A stretch of 64,000 bases of DNA. Origin: Benincasa hispida (lineage: Eukaryota; Streptophyta; Magnoliopsida; Cucurbitales; Cucurbitaceae). Below, piece after piece: positions 38,428-50,905 of the stretch. The notes under the pieces are model-generated. The model saw nothing but the letters and a program-made list of their open reading frames with translations. It was not told the origin of the DNA and searched no databases. The stretch lies in the NCBI RefSeq assembly GCF_009727055.1, contig NC_052358.1:46193225-46257224 (forward strand), read 5' to 3'. Numbering within the stretch: position 1 is the stretch's first letter; every line of letters begins with the position of its first letter. The position numbers and the translations under genes are program-made.

Positions 38428-39059
38428 AAGGGAGAGCCTAAGTGTTAATCTACTAATGTACTCATACTTAGGAGGATCCTGGGGTATATTAAAGGAAGTC
38501 TCACATTTAGAAGGTGTCTAAGCATCATTCAAGAAGTAGAGCTTTGCACGTGTCATTATTATTGCATTGTCTTTACAGATAAGTACAACATTGTAATTGT
38601 TTTACTTTATATTAGTGGATTTATCTTTCTTAGGTACACTACCCCCAGACGTAGATGGTATTTTACCGAACTGGGTTACCAATTTCCATGTTACAAGTGT
38701 GTTCATGTTCTCTGTCTCTATCTATATTGTTCTGCAAAGTGTTACGGCATTGTTCTTAACATCTATGATTGTTTTCTAGATTACCTTGTTTTAGACGTGT
38801 TATGGTGAAAGGAGAAAAAAATAACTTTGGAAATAGAGAAGAGTAATTATGCATTGATTTACCTACAAAATGGAGAAGAGTCGTGACTTACTTAAATGCT
38901 TAAGTCTGAAGTAGCAAGCTTATGGTATGTTTGGTTTAACTTTTCAAGAGTTTAATTCTGAAAAGAAAAAATTCATTTTGAAAAAGTTGAAGTTTGGCAA
39001 CCATTTAAACTAGTTTTTCTTAAGCGATCGTTTTCTTTTCACCAATGCGCGCTCTCTAT
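38428..39059. other. Degenerate retroelement-like spacer
   Basis: No gene seen. The phrases CCCCCAGACGTAGATGG and CCGAACTGGGTTACC (38642-38685) resemble the R-U5 part of other plant Copia LTRs. Together with 36120-36650 this may be an older LTR that the solo LTR entered. That link is inference. Confidence 0.35.
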
Positions 39060-40396
39060 TTTTGTTTTGGACGATTTGACGAACGATTCAAAAAATAAAA
39101 CAATTTCATTTGTATTTCACCGGTTACAATAACCGACTCATTCCCACTAACCCACGTCCAAACGTGATTTTTGGGTTAATTATCATATAATTAACGACAA
39201 AAATAATAATAAATATATTCATATTATATTTTTATCCTATAGTTTGATATCACATATCTACTATAGTATTTTCTCCTCTACTTGATATAAATCATATTTA
39301 TATCTAATTTCATCTAAAATAATGTATCTCATATATTTAGCCAATTATATCATATATAATTAACCAGTCCAATTATATCATATATAATCGAACTTCCTCT
39401 TGTCAATTTGAACATTAAAATTAACCCAAACACTGGTTCTTGACTTTATCCAAGCTACCCAGGGTAACTAATGGACTTGTGGCTCGAAGCTCCAACGGTC
39501 CGAATAGCTGACTAAACTCTTTAGCCACGAGATCCACCATCCGCTAGTTGTCAGACATTCCACTAAAGACCAACAACTGAACTCTTCTTACCATAGATAT
39601 ATTTTTGTGTCCATCAGATATAACCATTCATGAGTACGATGACCCTTCACAGATGCTCATAAATACAGTTGGGCCAAATTATCGTTTTTCCCATGTAGTT
39701 ACATCTCACTTCTTAAGTACCACTGATTCCTCTAATAAACAATACAACATAGTCCAACTATGTGTGAACACCTCTCGAGCCAAAAGAAGGTGTGTGGTGC
39801 TGTAAAACCCAAACCCTAATTACTTCAAGTAAGAGTAAGTAATGTGATGTCTTCTAATGAGCTAAATGAAGCCATACCTTAGGAAGGGTAGAAGAAGGAA
39901 GCAAGAAGAAATAGGCTCTTGGGTAGCTAAGTGTAAAAGTAGGACAAAACTCGGCTAGGTTAAGGAAGGTCATGCTTGATGATGGAATGCGTAATAAACA
40001 TATGAATGAGACCATGCCAACTAATAAGGTGTAGTGCTGAAGTAATATTGTGAGTGACTATATGATGACTTACTGTTTTTATGATTTAGAAACTATGATC
40101 TCTTTGAAGATATTTCTCATGCTAAGTGTTTAAATGATGTGCCAAGCAACATATTTGTGAAACTGTTTCTCATGCTAAGTAAAGCATGTTTTCCATGGAA
40201 TTGACATGATTTAGATATGTTATCTTGTCCAAATACTATCAGTATGTTTAAGTAACTCCATTTTTATGATGAACCAGTATGATGGATGAACTAGTATGAT
40301 GATTTGAGTATTAAGCCTTATTGTTCAACTAAAGGTTTATGACTAGTTATATGACGGATACTAAAGGACAATGAGAAGGTATCCTTTCAACTAAAG

Positions 40397-43020
40397 TGTG
40401 AAACCCGGATCTCCATTTTCCTACTTAAGTAAGTGATTAAGGGGTTAATTAGGAGAAAGTTAAATCCTATGTTATGTAAATAATCTAATAATTTTACAAT
40501 TGTCATAATAACTGTAATAATTATCACCTTCTGTGGATCAATAATTAGTGAGAGTGAATGTAAACTATAATGGTTAGGTATTATAGTTACGATAACCATA
40601 TTTGATCCTAGAGTACGAGTAGAGAGGACCCTAAAAGGATAAAAAGAAGAGAAAACCTTGAAGACTTAAATCTTGAATAGTGAAGAAAAGATTGAAGAAC
40701 TGAGGAAAATATAGAAAATTATTTGGAAAAATTCGTGTGGAAGTTGCACGAAGATAAATTATATTCTTAGTAGCTAACGAGATTGGAAAGAATGAGAGTG
40801 GAGAGAGCGACACCAGCAAGAGTGGAGGTAGCGAGATTGATTTGAGCGAGGAAGTTGGAGAGAGCGAGAGTATGAGCGAGAAAGTTGAAGAGAGCGAGAG
40901 TGGAGAGAGCGAGATTGTGAGCGAGAAAGTAGGAGAGAGCGAGAGTGGAGAGAGCAAGACCAGCAAGGAAAGTGGGAGAGAGCGAGAGCAGCCTGAACGC
41001 CTCATTTGAACGTCACGCCCACGCGATCAAAGGAAACCGCATGTGCATCGAACGGTTGGGCATTTATGCGTTGAATTTGGCCACATTCTTATAGATTATA
41101 TATTGAAAACCCTAAATTGAATACAAACAAAGATTGAAGACGCAAGGGCCAACGTCAACCAAAATTAGATGTCTTATTAAGAGAAATTCTTAAACCTTAA
41201 GAAATTGTGGTGGATGCGTATGGAAAAAACACCTTGAGCCAAAGTAAGGTAAGCTTGCGTTGATGAGGGGAGAAGTAACCACTTGGCCATGCAGCCAAGT
41301 AGGTGGTGTCAACACCATAGGAGGTTTGGACGCCTATAAATAGAGCCTTTGGGATTTTATTTTCAAATCACAAATCATAAAATTCGTAAAGAGAGGGGGA
41401 GAGTAGAGTACATTGGACAGTAAGGGTGGAGGAGAATGCATCAACTTGAGACGAGGAGATCTCCCAATCTAATCGAGCGTTTGATGTAATCTCAAAGTCA
41501 TCTGAAAGATAAGAGAGTCTAGTTTTCATGGTGAGGCTACTGGAGAAGAAGCTCTAAGGAATTAGGCTAGAGAATGAAAAAAATTCAGAGGGGTCGAGCT
41601 ATCGGGTAATCTGGGCCAGTCTTGATGTTTAGATGATTTTGGCTAAACCATGAAGAGTTATGAGCTAAGATTTTATGGTAAGCTTCTTGAGACATTTTAG
41701 AATAGTTTTTAAGAAAAAAGAATCTCAAAATAAGATTTAGAACTATGAATAATTTAAGTTGTAAGTTGGATCTGGATTCTAGGGGTAAAAAGGGAGCCCG
41801 AGGTAGAAAAATGAACTATTAGAAAGGCTCCTAAGTAATTAAGGAGAGTATTATAGCTTTGATAATTAACACATAGTGTGAGTGTTATAGCGTTATAGTT
41901 TTGATATATCGTGAGTGTTAGGTTGCTTTGATAAATAAATGCATAGTAGGAGTGTTATTATAGCTTGGATACATACTGTGATTGTCATATAACTTTGATA
42001 TATTATGAGTATTATATAACTTTGGTACATATGCTGAATATTATACAGCTTTAGTATGTGAAAGCATATTGTGAATATTATATTATATAACTTGATAAAT
42101 AAGGAATATTGTGTGTTTATACAGTGTTGATAGTAAATGCATATTATGAGTATTCACTTAGCTTTATACTCTAATATTGGAATATATGCATCTGTAAATG
42201 CAAATTACATGCTTTGGTAATATGATGTTGCCATGATATTGTTTGTGTGTGACTATGAAAACTGAGATTATGCCCGGGATATTGTTAGCATGCTTAACAA
42301 AAGGTGCTTGACGGGAAATAATGGTCGGCTTCGGTCGGTGGGAAATGATAGTCGGTGACAACCGGCGGGAAATATGGTCAAGTACCTAAGCATTGCTAGC
42401 GGGATAAATAAAATGGTTGATGTGCACATTGGCGGGAATTGGGGTCATAGAAAGGTTTCCATAGGTGATTGCATTGATTGATGATATGATATACATGCCA
42501 CGTATAGAATTTTGGAATAAAGGTTAATCATTGCATGAATAAATCCATGATCATGCATGGGTACACTGTGATTATTATTATGTGATTGATTTCCCAAAAA
42601 TGATGATTTTCAAAGTGAATTTCTGTCTTTAAAAGAAACCACTTCATTGGTTTAGTAGTATAATGTTTTTCTTCCCAGATAGCGGAAGATGAGAAGTTCC
42701 AAGGTGCTGCTAAGGTCAAGGTCTGCCACGTGCCCCAATTACACTTCCGGAGGGTTTTTAAGGTTGTTGTTGTAAACTTTGTTGTTAAGTCCTTAAGTTG
42801 TATAAACGTTATATCACTGTCGTAATAAAAGATGGGCCTACTTAATCCGTTATAGTTTATCTCCTCGACTTAATTATTCTGCTATGTATAAGTTATAGTA
42901 TGGTATCAGAGTTATTCCGCAAGAATCATTAGGCAGTAAGTGTCAGCTTAAGGGTTGATAACTGCTGCAGTCGCATCCCTCTCCCAGGCTAAGAAGGTGG
43001 TCTGGGTGCGGGGTGTGACA
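40397..43020 (+). mobile_element. Gypsy-type solo LTR nested in another Gypsy LTR
   Basis: It runs from TGTGAAACCCGGATC at 40397 to GGGGTGTGACA at 43020, about 2.6 kb. The flanks TAAAG and GAAGG could be a decayed 5-bp target duplication, because the host phrase CAACTAAAGGTTTATGAC occurs unbroken at 40326. No coding region is present. A GAGAGCGAG minisatellite lies in its first quarter. Confidence 0.8.
40785..40990. repeat. GAGAGCGAG minisatellite in Gypsy LTR
   Basis: Imperfect units built on GAGAGCGAGAGTGGAGAGAG and GAGCGAGAAAGT repeat about ten times. The minus-strand open frame at 40631-41005 (leucine/serine rich, repeated SLSP) is a by-product of this array. Confidence 0.85.
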
Positions 43021-44387
43021 GAAGGTTTATGACTAGTTATATGATGAATATTGAAGGACAATGAGAACGTATCCTTTCAACTAAGTGTTTATGACTAGTT
43101 ATATGACGAATATTGAAGGACAATGAGAAGGTATCCTAAGAATACTGAAGGACAATGAGAAGTTTTCCTAAGGGTACTGAAGGACAATGAGAAGGTATCC
43201 TAGTCAAGTACCTAAGGTATGACGGTACTAAGTTATAACCACATGCACGTAGGTAATACGACGTCGAAGGATTGAGCAAAAGGGTTCTGCCCGACTAAGG
43301 TTGGCATTGAGGGTTAGATCTAATAGTTCACTCTCAACTAAGGATAAAAGTAGTCATATCTTCTTCTAGGCTAGAAGGATAATTTGGAAATGCTAATGCT
43401 TATGAACGCATGATGTTATTAATGTATGAGTTTTCCATGTATGTTTTCCATATCTAACACATGCTAATAGTTTTACAAGCTAGTTCAACATGATTTAAGC
43501 CAACTTATTTCACAAAGTATGAAGCATGTGTTAGGGTTAAAGCTAAGATCGTATGAAGCTTGATGTACTATGCTTTAAATACCTAAGATTGTCAAAGTAC
43601 ATGCGTTAGTATTCCTAAATATCCTGAAAGAGATACTAAAGGTAAGGAAGGTATCCTAAAGAGTTTTCTATGCTATATTTGAGAACTATTCTTTAAATGC
43701 TTTTCGAAAACTTGATAGCTTGAGTGAGTCGGATACCAAAGGTAAGGAAGGAATCTGAATAAATGTACTTAAGGTGTTGACGGTACATAGAAAACTCTAT
43801 GAGCACATAGACAGGTCTGAATGAGAGGCCGAGGTATGGGTCTCTTAGCCGATAACAAACATTGGGAGCTAGAGCAATGTATGCTCGTTTTCAACTGAGG
43901 AATAATGATGTTAATGGTGGTTTTAAAGGTTTTATGTACACGTTTGCTTGGTATACTCTAGTTTTAGTATTATGTTCTCAAGCTTTCGGTTTTAAGCATG
44001 AGATTTATATATTTATTAAGTCACTCACTAGGCTTCTAGCTCACGTTTTCGAATGTTTTTCTTTTTCAGATAGCAGTCAGTTCCCAAAGGACTATTCTAC
44101 TACTGCTTTGCCACTCAAAGAAACAGGTTGAAGGAAGCGTAATTGAAGACCTGTATTAGTTAGTACACATGTGTCTATCTAGTGACTAATACTCTTAATG
44201 GGGCTCACTAGGTTGTAATATCCATGTATAAATGATGCTGCGAAACCCTGTAATGTAAATGTGTTAAGTTCTAAGTTAATATGTATGTATTAAGGGTTTG
44301 AGTATTACTTAGTAGGTAAGATAGGCAGTAAGAGCCAGTAAAAGGGTTGGTAACTGCTGCAGTCACCATTCCGTCCAGGTTAGAAGG

Positions 44388-45302
44388 NNNNNNNNNNNNN
44401 NNNNNNNNNNNNNNNNNNNNNNNNNNNNNNNNNNNNNNNNNNNNNNNNNNNNNNNNNNNNNNNNNNNNNNNNNNNNNNNNNNNNNNNNNNNNNNNNNNNN
44501 NNNNNNNNNNNNNNNNNNNNNNNNNNNNNNNNNNNNNNNNNNNNNNNNNNNNNNNNNNNNNNNNNNNNNNNNNNNNNNNNNNNNNNNNNNNNNNNNNNNN
44601 NNNNNNNNNNNNNNNNNNNNNNNNNNNNNNNNNNNNNNNNNNNNNNNNNNNNNNNNNNNNNNNNNNNNNNNNNNNNNNNNNNNNNNNNNNNNNNNNNNNN
44701 NNNNNNNNNNNNNNNNNNNNNNNNNNNNNNNNNNNNNNNNNNNNNNNNNNNNNNNNNNNNNNNNNNNNNNNNNNNNNNNNNNNNNNNNNNNNNNNNNNNN
44801 NNNNNNNNNNNNNNNNNNNNNNNNNNNNNNNNNNNNNNNNNNNNNNNNNNNNNNNNNNNNNNNNNNNNNNNNNNNNNNNNNNNNNNNNNNNNNNNNNNNN
44901 NNNNNNNNNNNNNNNNNNNNNNNNNNNNNNNNNNNNNNNNNNNNNNNNNNNNNNNNNNNNNNNNNNNNNNNNNNNNNNNNNNNNNNNNNNNNNNNNNNNN
45001 NNNNNNNNNNNNNNNNNNNNNNNNNNNNNNNNNNNNNNNNNNNNNNNNNNNNNNNNNNNNNNNNNNNNNNNNNNNNNNNNNNNNNNNNNNNNNNNNNNNN
45101 NNNNNNNNNNNNNNNNNNNNNNNNNNNNNNNNNNNNNNNNNNNNNNNNNNNNNNNNNNNNNNNNNNNNNNNNNNNNNNNNNNNNNNNNNNNNNNNNNNNN
45201 NNNNNNNNNNNNNNNNNNNNNNNNNNNNNNNNNNNNNNNNNNNNNNNNNNNNNNNNNNNNNNNNNNNNNNNNNNNNNNNNNNNNNNNNNNNNNNNNNNNN
45301 NN
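44388..45302. other. Assembly gap (915 N)
   Basis: Unresolved bases. Flanking sequence predicts that the end of a Gypsy LTR and part of a Copia LTR lie here. Confidence 1.
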
Positions 45303-45853
45303 CCATACAAATCAAAGGACCGTTCTCAATGGTAGGAGTTCCTAACTCACTCAGGATTGAGGTCATGTTACCTATGGTCATCCTAGTGAAGTGAAATCTC
45401 TGTCATGAACGGTGTTATATAACTAGACGTTAACACTTCGTGGTCAAGTCTTATACAAACTCTTTGTATAGGATGCCCTTGCTCGCATATCCCCAACACG
45501 AATGATCAGGATCAGACCATTTGTGACAAGTCACAACACTTGTGACCATTCCACAAAGCGGGCCGCATCCGTAGCGTTACTAGGAAAAGGTTTCCTTCCT
45601 ATATCCATATACTACATACCATTTTGGTTATCACTCAAGACATGATTCACTTGTATGTCACCACATACATGCTTGAGTCATAAATAGATAACCAGAGATT
45701 TTATGTTTATTGGTTTGTTGTAAAGCAAATAAAACAATCAACTGAGCAAAAAACAAGATTTGGAGTAAATATTATATATTATACAACACAAGTGTTCGTA
45801 CAAACTGTTTACAAACTACAAGACACGAGACTTTAGGGCATCAACCCCCAACA

Positions 45854-46497
45854 ACTTCCACTATGTTGTTGTGCTACCATTGGCCAACTCTAGCAACCGC
45901 CGACAGGGACCATATTGTTGTTGGCTAACTTTGACCACCACCATCGCTGGTCAACTTCTATAGGGAGCACACCAAGCGTCCAAATACAAATGCTCCATTA
46001 TTTTAAATTATTAGTTCACAATAATTTATAGTTGTTTTTATAGTAATTTGACAATAACAAAAAAAATACTTTTTAGTGTATAATAAACGAAACAAACTTG
46101 TATATATATATATAAAAAAAAGAGAATGAGTTATCAAATGTGTGTGTTTTATTTTGAATATTTTTTTTTTATCAAAAGTATTAAAATGAAAATGACTTTT
46201 TGAAAAACATTTTTTTCCCAAAACAATTCAAATAGGCCTTCATTTTTATAGAATGAAGAAGAAATTGTATTTTATATGGAATTATGATGATGTATAAGTA
46301 TTTATAAGTAGAATGACCAAAGATTTCCATTTTTCTCTTAGGTTTAGGATGTAAGTTTTTCTAATCCTAAATTAAGTTAACATTAAATCTAATTGGCCAA
46401 TGACTTGTTGTCCATGCAGATATTGGGTCCAAGTCTACTTTAGACATCTGTTTTTTTTTTTTTTTTTTTTTGCCTTATTTTTAAGGTTCATTGTCAT
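45854..46497. other. AT-rich spacer up to the second gap
   Basis: No gene seen. A GC-richer patch (45860-45980) has CCACCACCATCG-type triplets. A 22-T run lies at 46451-46471 just before the gap, where assembly probably failed. Confidence 0.5.
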
Positions 46498-47087
46498 NNN
46501 NNNNNNNNNNNNNNNNNNNNNNNNNNNNNNNNNNNNNNNNNNNNNNNNNNNNNNNNNNNNNNNNNNNNNNNNNNNNNNNNNNNNNNNNNNNNNNNNNNNN
46601 NNNNNNNNNNNNNNNNNNNNNNNNNNNNNNNNNNNNNNNNNNNNNNNNNNNNNNNNNNNNNNNNNNNNNNNNNNNNNNNNNNNNNNNNNNNNNNNNNNNN
46701 NNNNNNNNNNNNNNNNNNNNNNNNNNNNNNNNNNNNNNNNNNNNNNNNNNNNNNNNNNNNNNNNNNNNNNNNNNNNNNNNNNNNNNNNNNNNNNNNNNNN
46801 NNNNNNNNNNNNNNNNNNNNNNNNNNNNNNNNNNNNNNNNNNNNNNNNNNNNNNNNNNNNNNNNNNNNNNNNNNNNNNNNNNNNNNNNNNNNNNNNNNNN
46901 NNNNNNNNNNNNNNNNNNNNNNNNNNNNNNNNNNNNNNNNNNNNNNNNNNNNNNNNNNNNNNNNNNNNNNNNNNNNNNNNNNNNNNNNNNNNNNNNNNNN
47001 NNNNNNNNNNNNNNNNNNNNNNNNNNNNNNNNNNNNNNNNNNNNNNNNNNNNNNNNNNNNNNNNNNNNNNNNNNNNNNNNNNNNNNN
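46498..47087. other. Assembly gap (590 N)
   Basis: Unresolved bases between a poly-T run and a TA microsatellite (47088-47105). Confidence 1.
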
Positions 47088-47104
47088 TATATATATATAT
47101 ATAT

Positions 47105-47715
47105 ATTAAAATTAAGAATAAATTTAGGTTGGTTCGGGTTAGTTTGGGTTATATTAGGTGAACCCATGAACCAACCCAACCCATAAAATTTTCATTTATT
47201 TGAACTCAACCCAACCCAAACCACATGGGTTGGGTTGGGTTGATCGATCTTTTCGGGTCATCGGGTTTTTGAATATCCTTACTAATAATTCTTATTAAAT
47301 AATGAACCAACTTAATCATAAAATATTTGGATTGGGATGGTTCGGATTATTCAAGTCATTTATTTAAAATTTTGTTTAAAAAATAAGTAAAATGTCAATA
47401 TGTAAAATTTTATTTAATTATTTTCATATATTGAATTAAGATTGACAACTCAATTTCAATCAATATTATGAAATTTTCCTTTTTAAAGTGTTGAAAAAAA
47501 TTAGGAATTGTTAGAGATAAATAATCTAGAAAAAAAACTAATGAAACAAAATCTTTAAAAAATATACATATAATGGTAAAATAAGTAAAAACACATACAT
47601 TTTAAAATTAATAATAAATTTAGATTGATTTGAATTATTTTAAGTTAATCTATGAATCAATTCAACCCATAAAATTTTCATTTATTTGAATCAATCCATA
47701 AAATTTTTATACTTT
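47105..47715. repeat. Diverged direct repeat rich in CAACCCAACCC
   Basis: The blocks at 47105-47210 and about 47600-47710 are related. Both contain CAACCCATAAAATTTTCATT and TATTTGAA, about 490 bp apart. The first is rich in GGTTGGGTTGGG and its complement (47175-47240), able to fold on itself. This style is seen in short non-autonomous plant transposons, but no terminus was defined. Confidence 0.55.
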
Positions 47716-48390
47716 TAAAAATTAATAATAAACTCGATTTATTTCGAATTTTTTAACTCCTCGGGTAATTTTAATCCTAAACTATTTTAACTCTCCAATA
47801 ACTACTTTTCTTATGAGTTCAAAAAATCATTAAATATAACTACGATATGCAATTGAGAAAATAATTTAAAAAACAATTAAAGAAAGATGAATTTTTTAAA
47901 TTTAAGAATTTTGGCAAAGTTGTTATATGACTAATTTGTACATTAGTCAAACTAACTTTTATCTTTTGTGCAAAATTTTATTTTATTAAAGTTTTATTTT
48001 TATCTTTTGTGCAAATTTTATTTTATTAAAATTTTAGTTTTGTCTTCTATTTTTTTAATATGATACAACTTACAAAAACGAGATTATAATATTAAAAAAG
48101 AAAATTCAAATAATTAATTCTTTATCATTATTACCTATTTGGCATCTGTTTGACCATAAATTTTTTATCGTGGAATAATTACGCTCCGACTTTAAACTAA
48201 AGACCATAATCAAATATTTCCTCTTCCGAATAAAAAATGATCTTATTCTTTTGGCGGAAAATTCAAAATCGTACTTCCTGATCAGCCAAGGAATCCTACA
48301 TCTATTAGGATTTCCAAATCTTTTTTCCATATATGAAACACTTTATAAAACCCCCAATCAGACCCAAAAATTTTAGTTCTCGAAAACAAA
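47716..48390. other. AT-rich spacer before CAF1-like pseudogene
   Basis: No gene seen. A short direct repeat, TTTTATCTTTTGTGCAAA, occurs at about 47957 and 47998. Confidence 0.5.
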
Positions 48391-49029
48391 TATCATCATC
48401 AATTTCATACCGATTTCGACTCGGAAGCTGATGCTCAAGGCTCTTTTTTTGTTTCGTTTCTAGAACAGAACCGCATCGATTTAAAAAAACTGAAGAAAGA
48501 TGGAATGCCCATCAGATTATTCACTACAAATTTCCTACCTATCATCCGAAAGCATAACGTTTTTAGACGGGTCACCTTCCATGGACTCTACGATATTGGG
48601 TATCTGATCAAAGCGATGGGTTTTATCACCGTCTTGCCAGAATCAATGGAGGAATTCGCGACAGTAGTGGTGAATGGGCTGGGAATTGTGAGGGATTTAA
48701 AACATATGGCTCGATTCTGTGAAGGATTAGAATATGGGGAACTTGGGCTTTAAAGACTAGGGTATTTGCTTAATCAAAAACGATTTGGATCGAAGCATAA
48801 TGCTGGATCCGATAGTTTACTCACAGCTTCTGCGCATTTTGAGATGATGCGTCGATTTGATATGGATTCAGTGGTTTGTGATGGATTCTTGTATGGTTTT
48901 TCAAATAACCTTGAATCCATGGAAATGGAGATGGAGATGAAGGTCTGTCAGCCAAAGATGATTAGATTTGGTCAAATTCCATATACAATCCCACTTTTTT
49001 GTTGTACTCCTTATTATGTTGACTATTGA
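48391..49029 (+). pseudogene. CCR4-associated factor 1 (CAF1)-like deadenylase, 5'-truncated
   Basis: One frame runs through the whole stretch. It reads NRIDLKKLKKDG, then TFHGLYDIGYLIKAMGF (exonuclease motif II), LPESMEEFA, DLKHMARFCEGLEYGELG, then KHNAGSDSLLTASAHFEMM (motif III). CAF1 proteins of the CCR4-NOT complex shorten mRNA poly(A) tails and have DEDD active-site acids. The motif II and III aspartates remain. The N-terminal half with motif I (DTEFPG type) is missing, and upstream sequence is AT-rich without it. TAA at 48751-48753 replaces a codon inside a conserved stretch, and the same frame continues after it. An AATAAA-like signal lies near 49102. It is probably an intronless or truncated dead copy. 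Confidence 0.8.
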
Positions 49030-49188
49030 TTTAGGTTTAGTGTATTAGAACATTCTTGTTTTGTTGTTGTTGGTCTCTCATTGTATTGATTGTATTCAAA
49101 GTAATAAAACAAGAAGGTTTTATGCTCATTATTTATAGATTTTGTTTCATTTTGTGATTCATTAATGAACCATTAGAGAAATTTTAAG
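49030..49188. other. Spacer between CAF1-like pseudogene and Gypsy element
   Basis: Short 3' flank of the pseudogene. It ends in TTAAG (49184-49188), which is the left copy of the target duplication of the next element. Confidence 0.7.
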
Positions 49189-50139
49189 TGTGAAACCCAG
49201 AGCTCATTTCCCCTTATAGCATAAAATAAAAGGAATTAACTAAGAGTTAAATCCTAGGATAAGAGTAGGAAGATCCCTAAGTGATGAAAAGAAATTGAGT
49301 ACTTTGGAAATAAACCCTAATTGCTGAAGATGTGGCTAAGTATAACCCTACTGTGAAATTAACTAAGTGTTGGACTAGGCATTGCTATGCGTTGGCCATA
49401 AGATCTTGGAAATATTACTTGGGCAAAGGGAGAGTTGAAGTAGGGTCAAGAGTGACACATGCCTTGGAGGTTAGACCAACGCATTAGGCTCAATGGATGT
49501 GTGGCATACGTTGGACGCGGTGGCATGCATCCATACGGTTGAAGGAAGATAGTCGAGGGTGATGCGTTGGTATGGCACGAGAACAGGCAATGCAAGGGGC
49601 ATATGAGGGCGCGAGGGAGTGCGAGGGTGCAAGGGGAGGCGAAGGCGCGAGGGCATACGCGGACGCGAGGGTCGTGTTAGCCCTGATGGATGCGTTGGAC
49701 CAGGCGAGCGTCCTATGCGTCTTCTAGTAAGCGTCCTATGTGTCTTCTAGTAAGAACCAGGGAAACCTTACCTCAATTCCTTAAGGCTTAAGACTCTTTC
49801 CTAGTAAGCCACATGTCTGATGACGTCCTCTATATGAGCTCATCCTTCATATGCGTCCACAAACCCTTGGATGTTCGACGCATTATATGCCATCAACACA
49901 TAATAGGCCATCAACGCATAGTCTATAATCAGCACATAGCTACCCTTGACTCCACTTGGCTTTCAACTCACCACCATTACATCTTCTACAACACAACTCA
50001 ACTTACTTAGTCACTGCAAGCCTTAACCATCGCAAGAGCCAACCACTATGCGTCCAACCTAACTTATCACATGGCCTATGTCCAACGTATCCATCGTGCA
50101 AGCCATCGTCAATCTCCAACGCATAGCAAGGTCGCACGA

Positions 50140-50420
50140 CACTAACACATGGGACGATCGCTCAACATTGACGCATGGCTCGCTCGGCCGCATCGATACA
50201 TAGGTCGCTCAGCATCGACGCTTGGGTCGTTTGCATCGCATCGACGCATGGGACGCTTGGCCACATGGCATCGATGCATGGGTTTCTTGGTCCAACGCAT
50301 AGCACGCTCAGCTACATGGCATCGACGCATAGGATGCTCGGCCGCATCGACACATAGGACGCTCGGCCGCATCGATGCATAGGACGCTCGACCGCATCGA
50401 CGCATAGGATGCTCGCCTAG
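50140..50420 (-). repeat. GC-rich minisatellite in LTR (CGCATCGACGCATAGGACGC type)
   Basis: Imperfect units of roughly 24-30 bp repeat CATCGACGCATAGGACGCTC and variants. It lies in the inverted 3' LTR. Open frames on both strands here are by-products of the repeat and are not genes. Confidence 0.85.
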
Positions 50421-50878
50421 TCCAATGGGTCCATCGGGGCTAACGTGACCCTCGCGTCCGCGCATGCCCCTTGCACTGCGTGTCTTCATGCCATACCAAC
50501 GCATCACCCTCGGCTGTCTTCCTTCAACCGTATGGACGCATGCCACCGCGTCCAACGTATGCCACACATCCATTGAGTCTAATGCGTTGGTCTAACCTCC
50601 AAGGCATGCATCACTCTTGACCCTACTTCAACTTCTCCCTTTGCCCGAGTAATCTTTCCAAGATCTTATGGCCAATGCATAGCAATTCCTAGTCCACCAC
50701 TTAGTCAATTTCACAGTAGGGTTATACTTAGCCACATCTTTAGCAATTAGGGTTTATTTCCAAAGTACTCAATTTCTTTTCATCGCTTAGGGATCTTCCT
50801 ACTCTTATCCTAGGATTTAACTCTTAGTTAATTCCTTTTATTTTATGCTATAAGGGGAAATGGGCTTTGGGTTTCACA

Positions 50879-50905
50879 TTTATTCCCCCCCTAAAAAAAT
50901 TTCAT
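50879..50905 (-). promoter_or_regulatory. Gypsy polypurine tract
   Basis: On the minus strand a run TTTTTTTAGGGGGGGAATAA lies directly before the LTR start at 50878. This is the expected plus-strand primer site and shows that the internal region is in minus orientation. Confidence 0.8.

Larger units (their letters stand above)
39801..44387 (+). mobile_element. Gypsy-type LTR, itself interrupted, running into a gap
   Basis: It starts TGTAAAACCCAAACCC at 39801. Near the gap it shows AACTGCTGCAGTCACC, which in a related LTR lies about 70 bp before the end. Its middle (43790-43930) matches 60640-60760 of another Gypsy LTR, including GGTATGGGTCTCTT. Repeats of AAGGACAATGAGAAGGTATC occur at 40360 and 43050-43200. 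No gag or pol is present, so it is probably a solo LTR. The final bases fall in the N run. Confidence 0.75.
39060..45853 (-). mobile_element. Copia LTR (subfamily B) interrupted by Gypsy LTRs and a gap
   Basis: On the minus strand it starts TGTTGGGGGTTGATGCCC at 45853 and runs left to the gap end at 45303. Phrases of the same LTR continue at 39100-39800, where GTGTGTGGTGC stops abruptly at a Gypsy LTR start. The order matches the LTR at 16127-18116, so the 39801-44387 block is an insertion. The left limit (about 39060) is approximate, because U5 there is diverged. Part of the LTR may lie in the N run. Confidence 0.7.

Noticed and set aside
40631..41005. Leucine/serine-rich 124-codon open frame resembling a secreted protein
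   Set aside because: It is the complement of the GAGAGCGAG minisatellite in a Gypsy LTR.
44347..45381. Long open frames of 315-333 codons on both strands
   Set aside because: They consist almost entirely of N bases (gap 44388-45302) and carry no sequence information. The same applies to the frames across 46498-47087.
50142..50573. 143-codon open frame, with antisense frames, rich in Arg, Cys and Met
   Set aside because: It is a reading of the CGCATCGACGC minisatellite in a Gypsy LTR. Both strands are open for the same reason, and no domain is visible.
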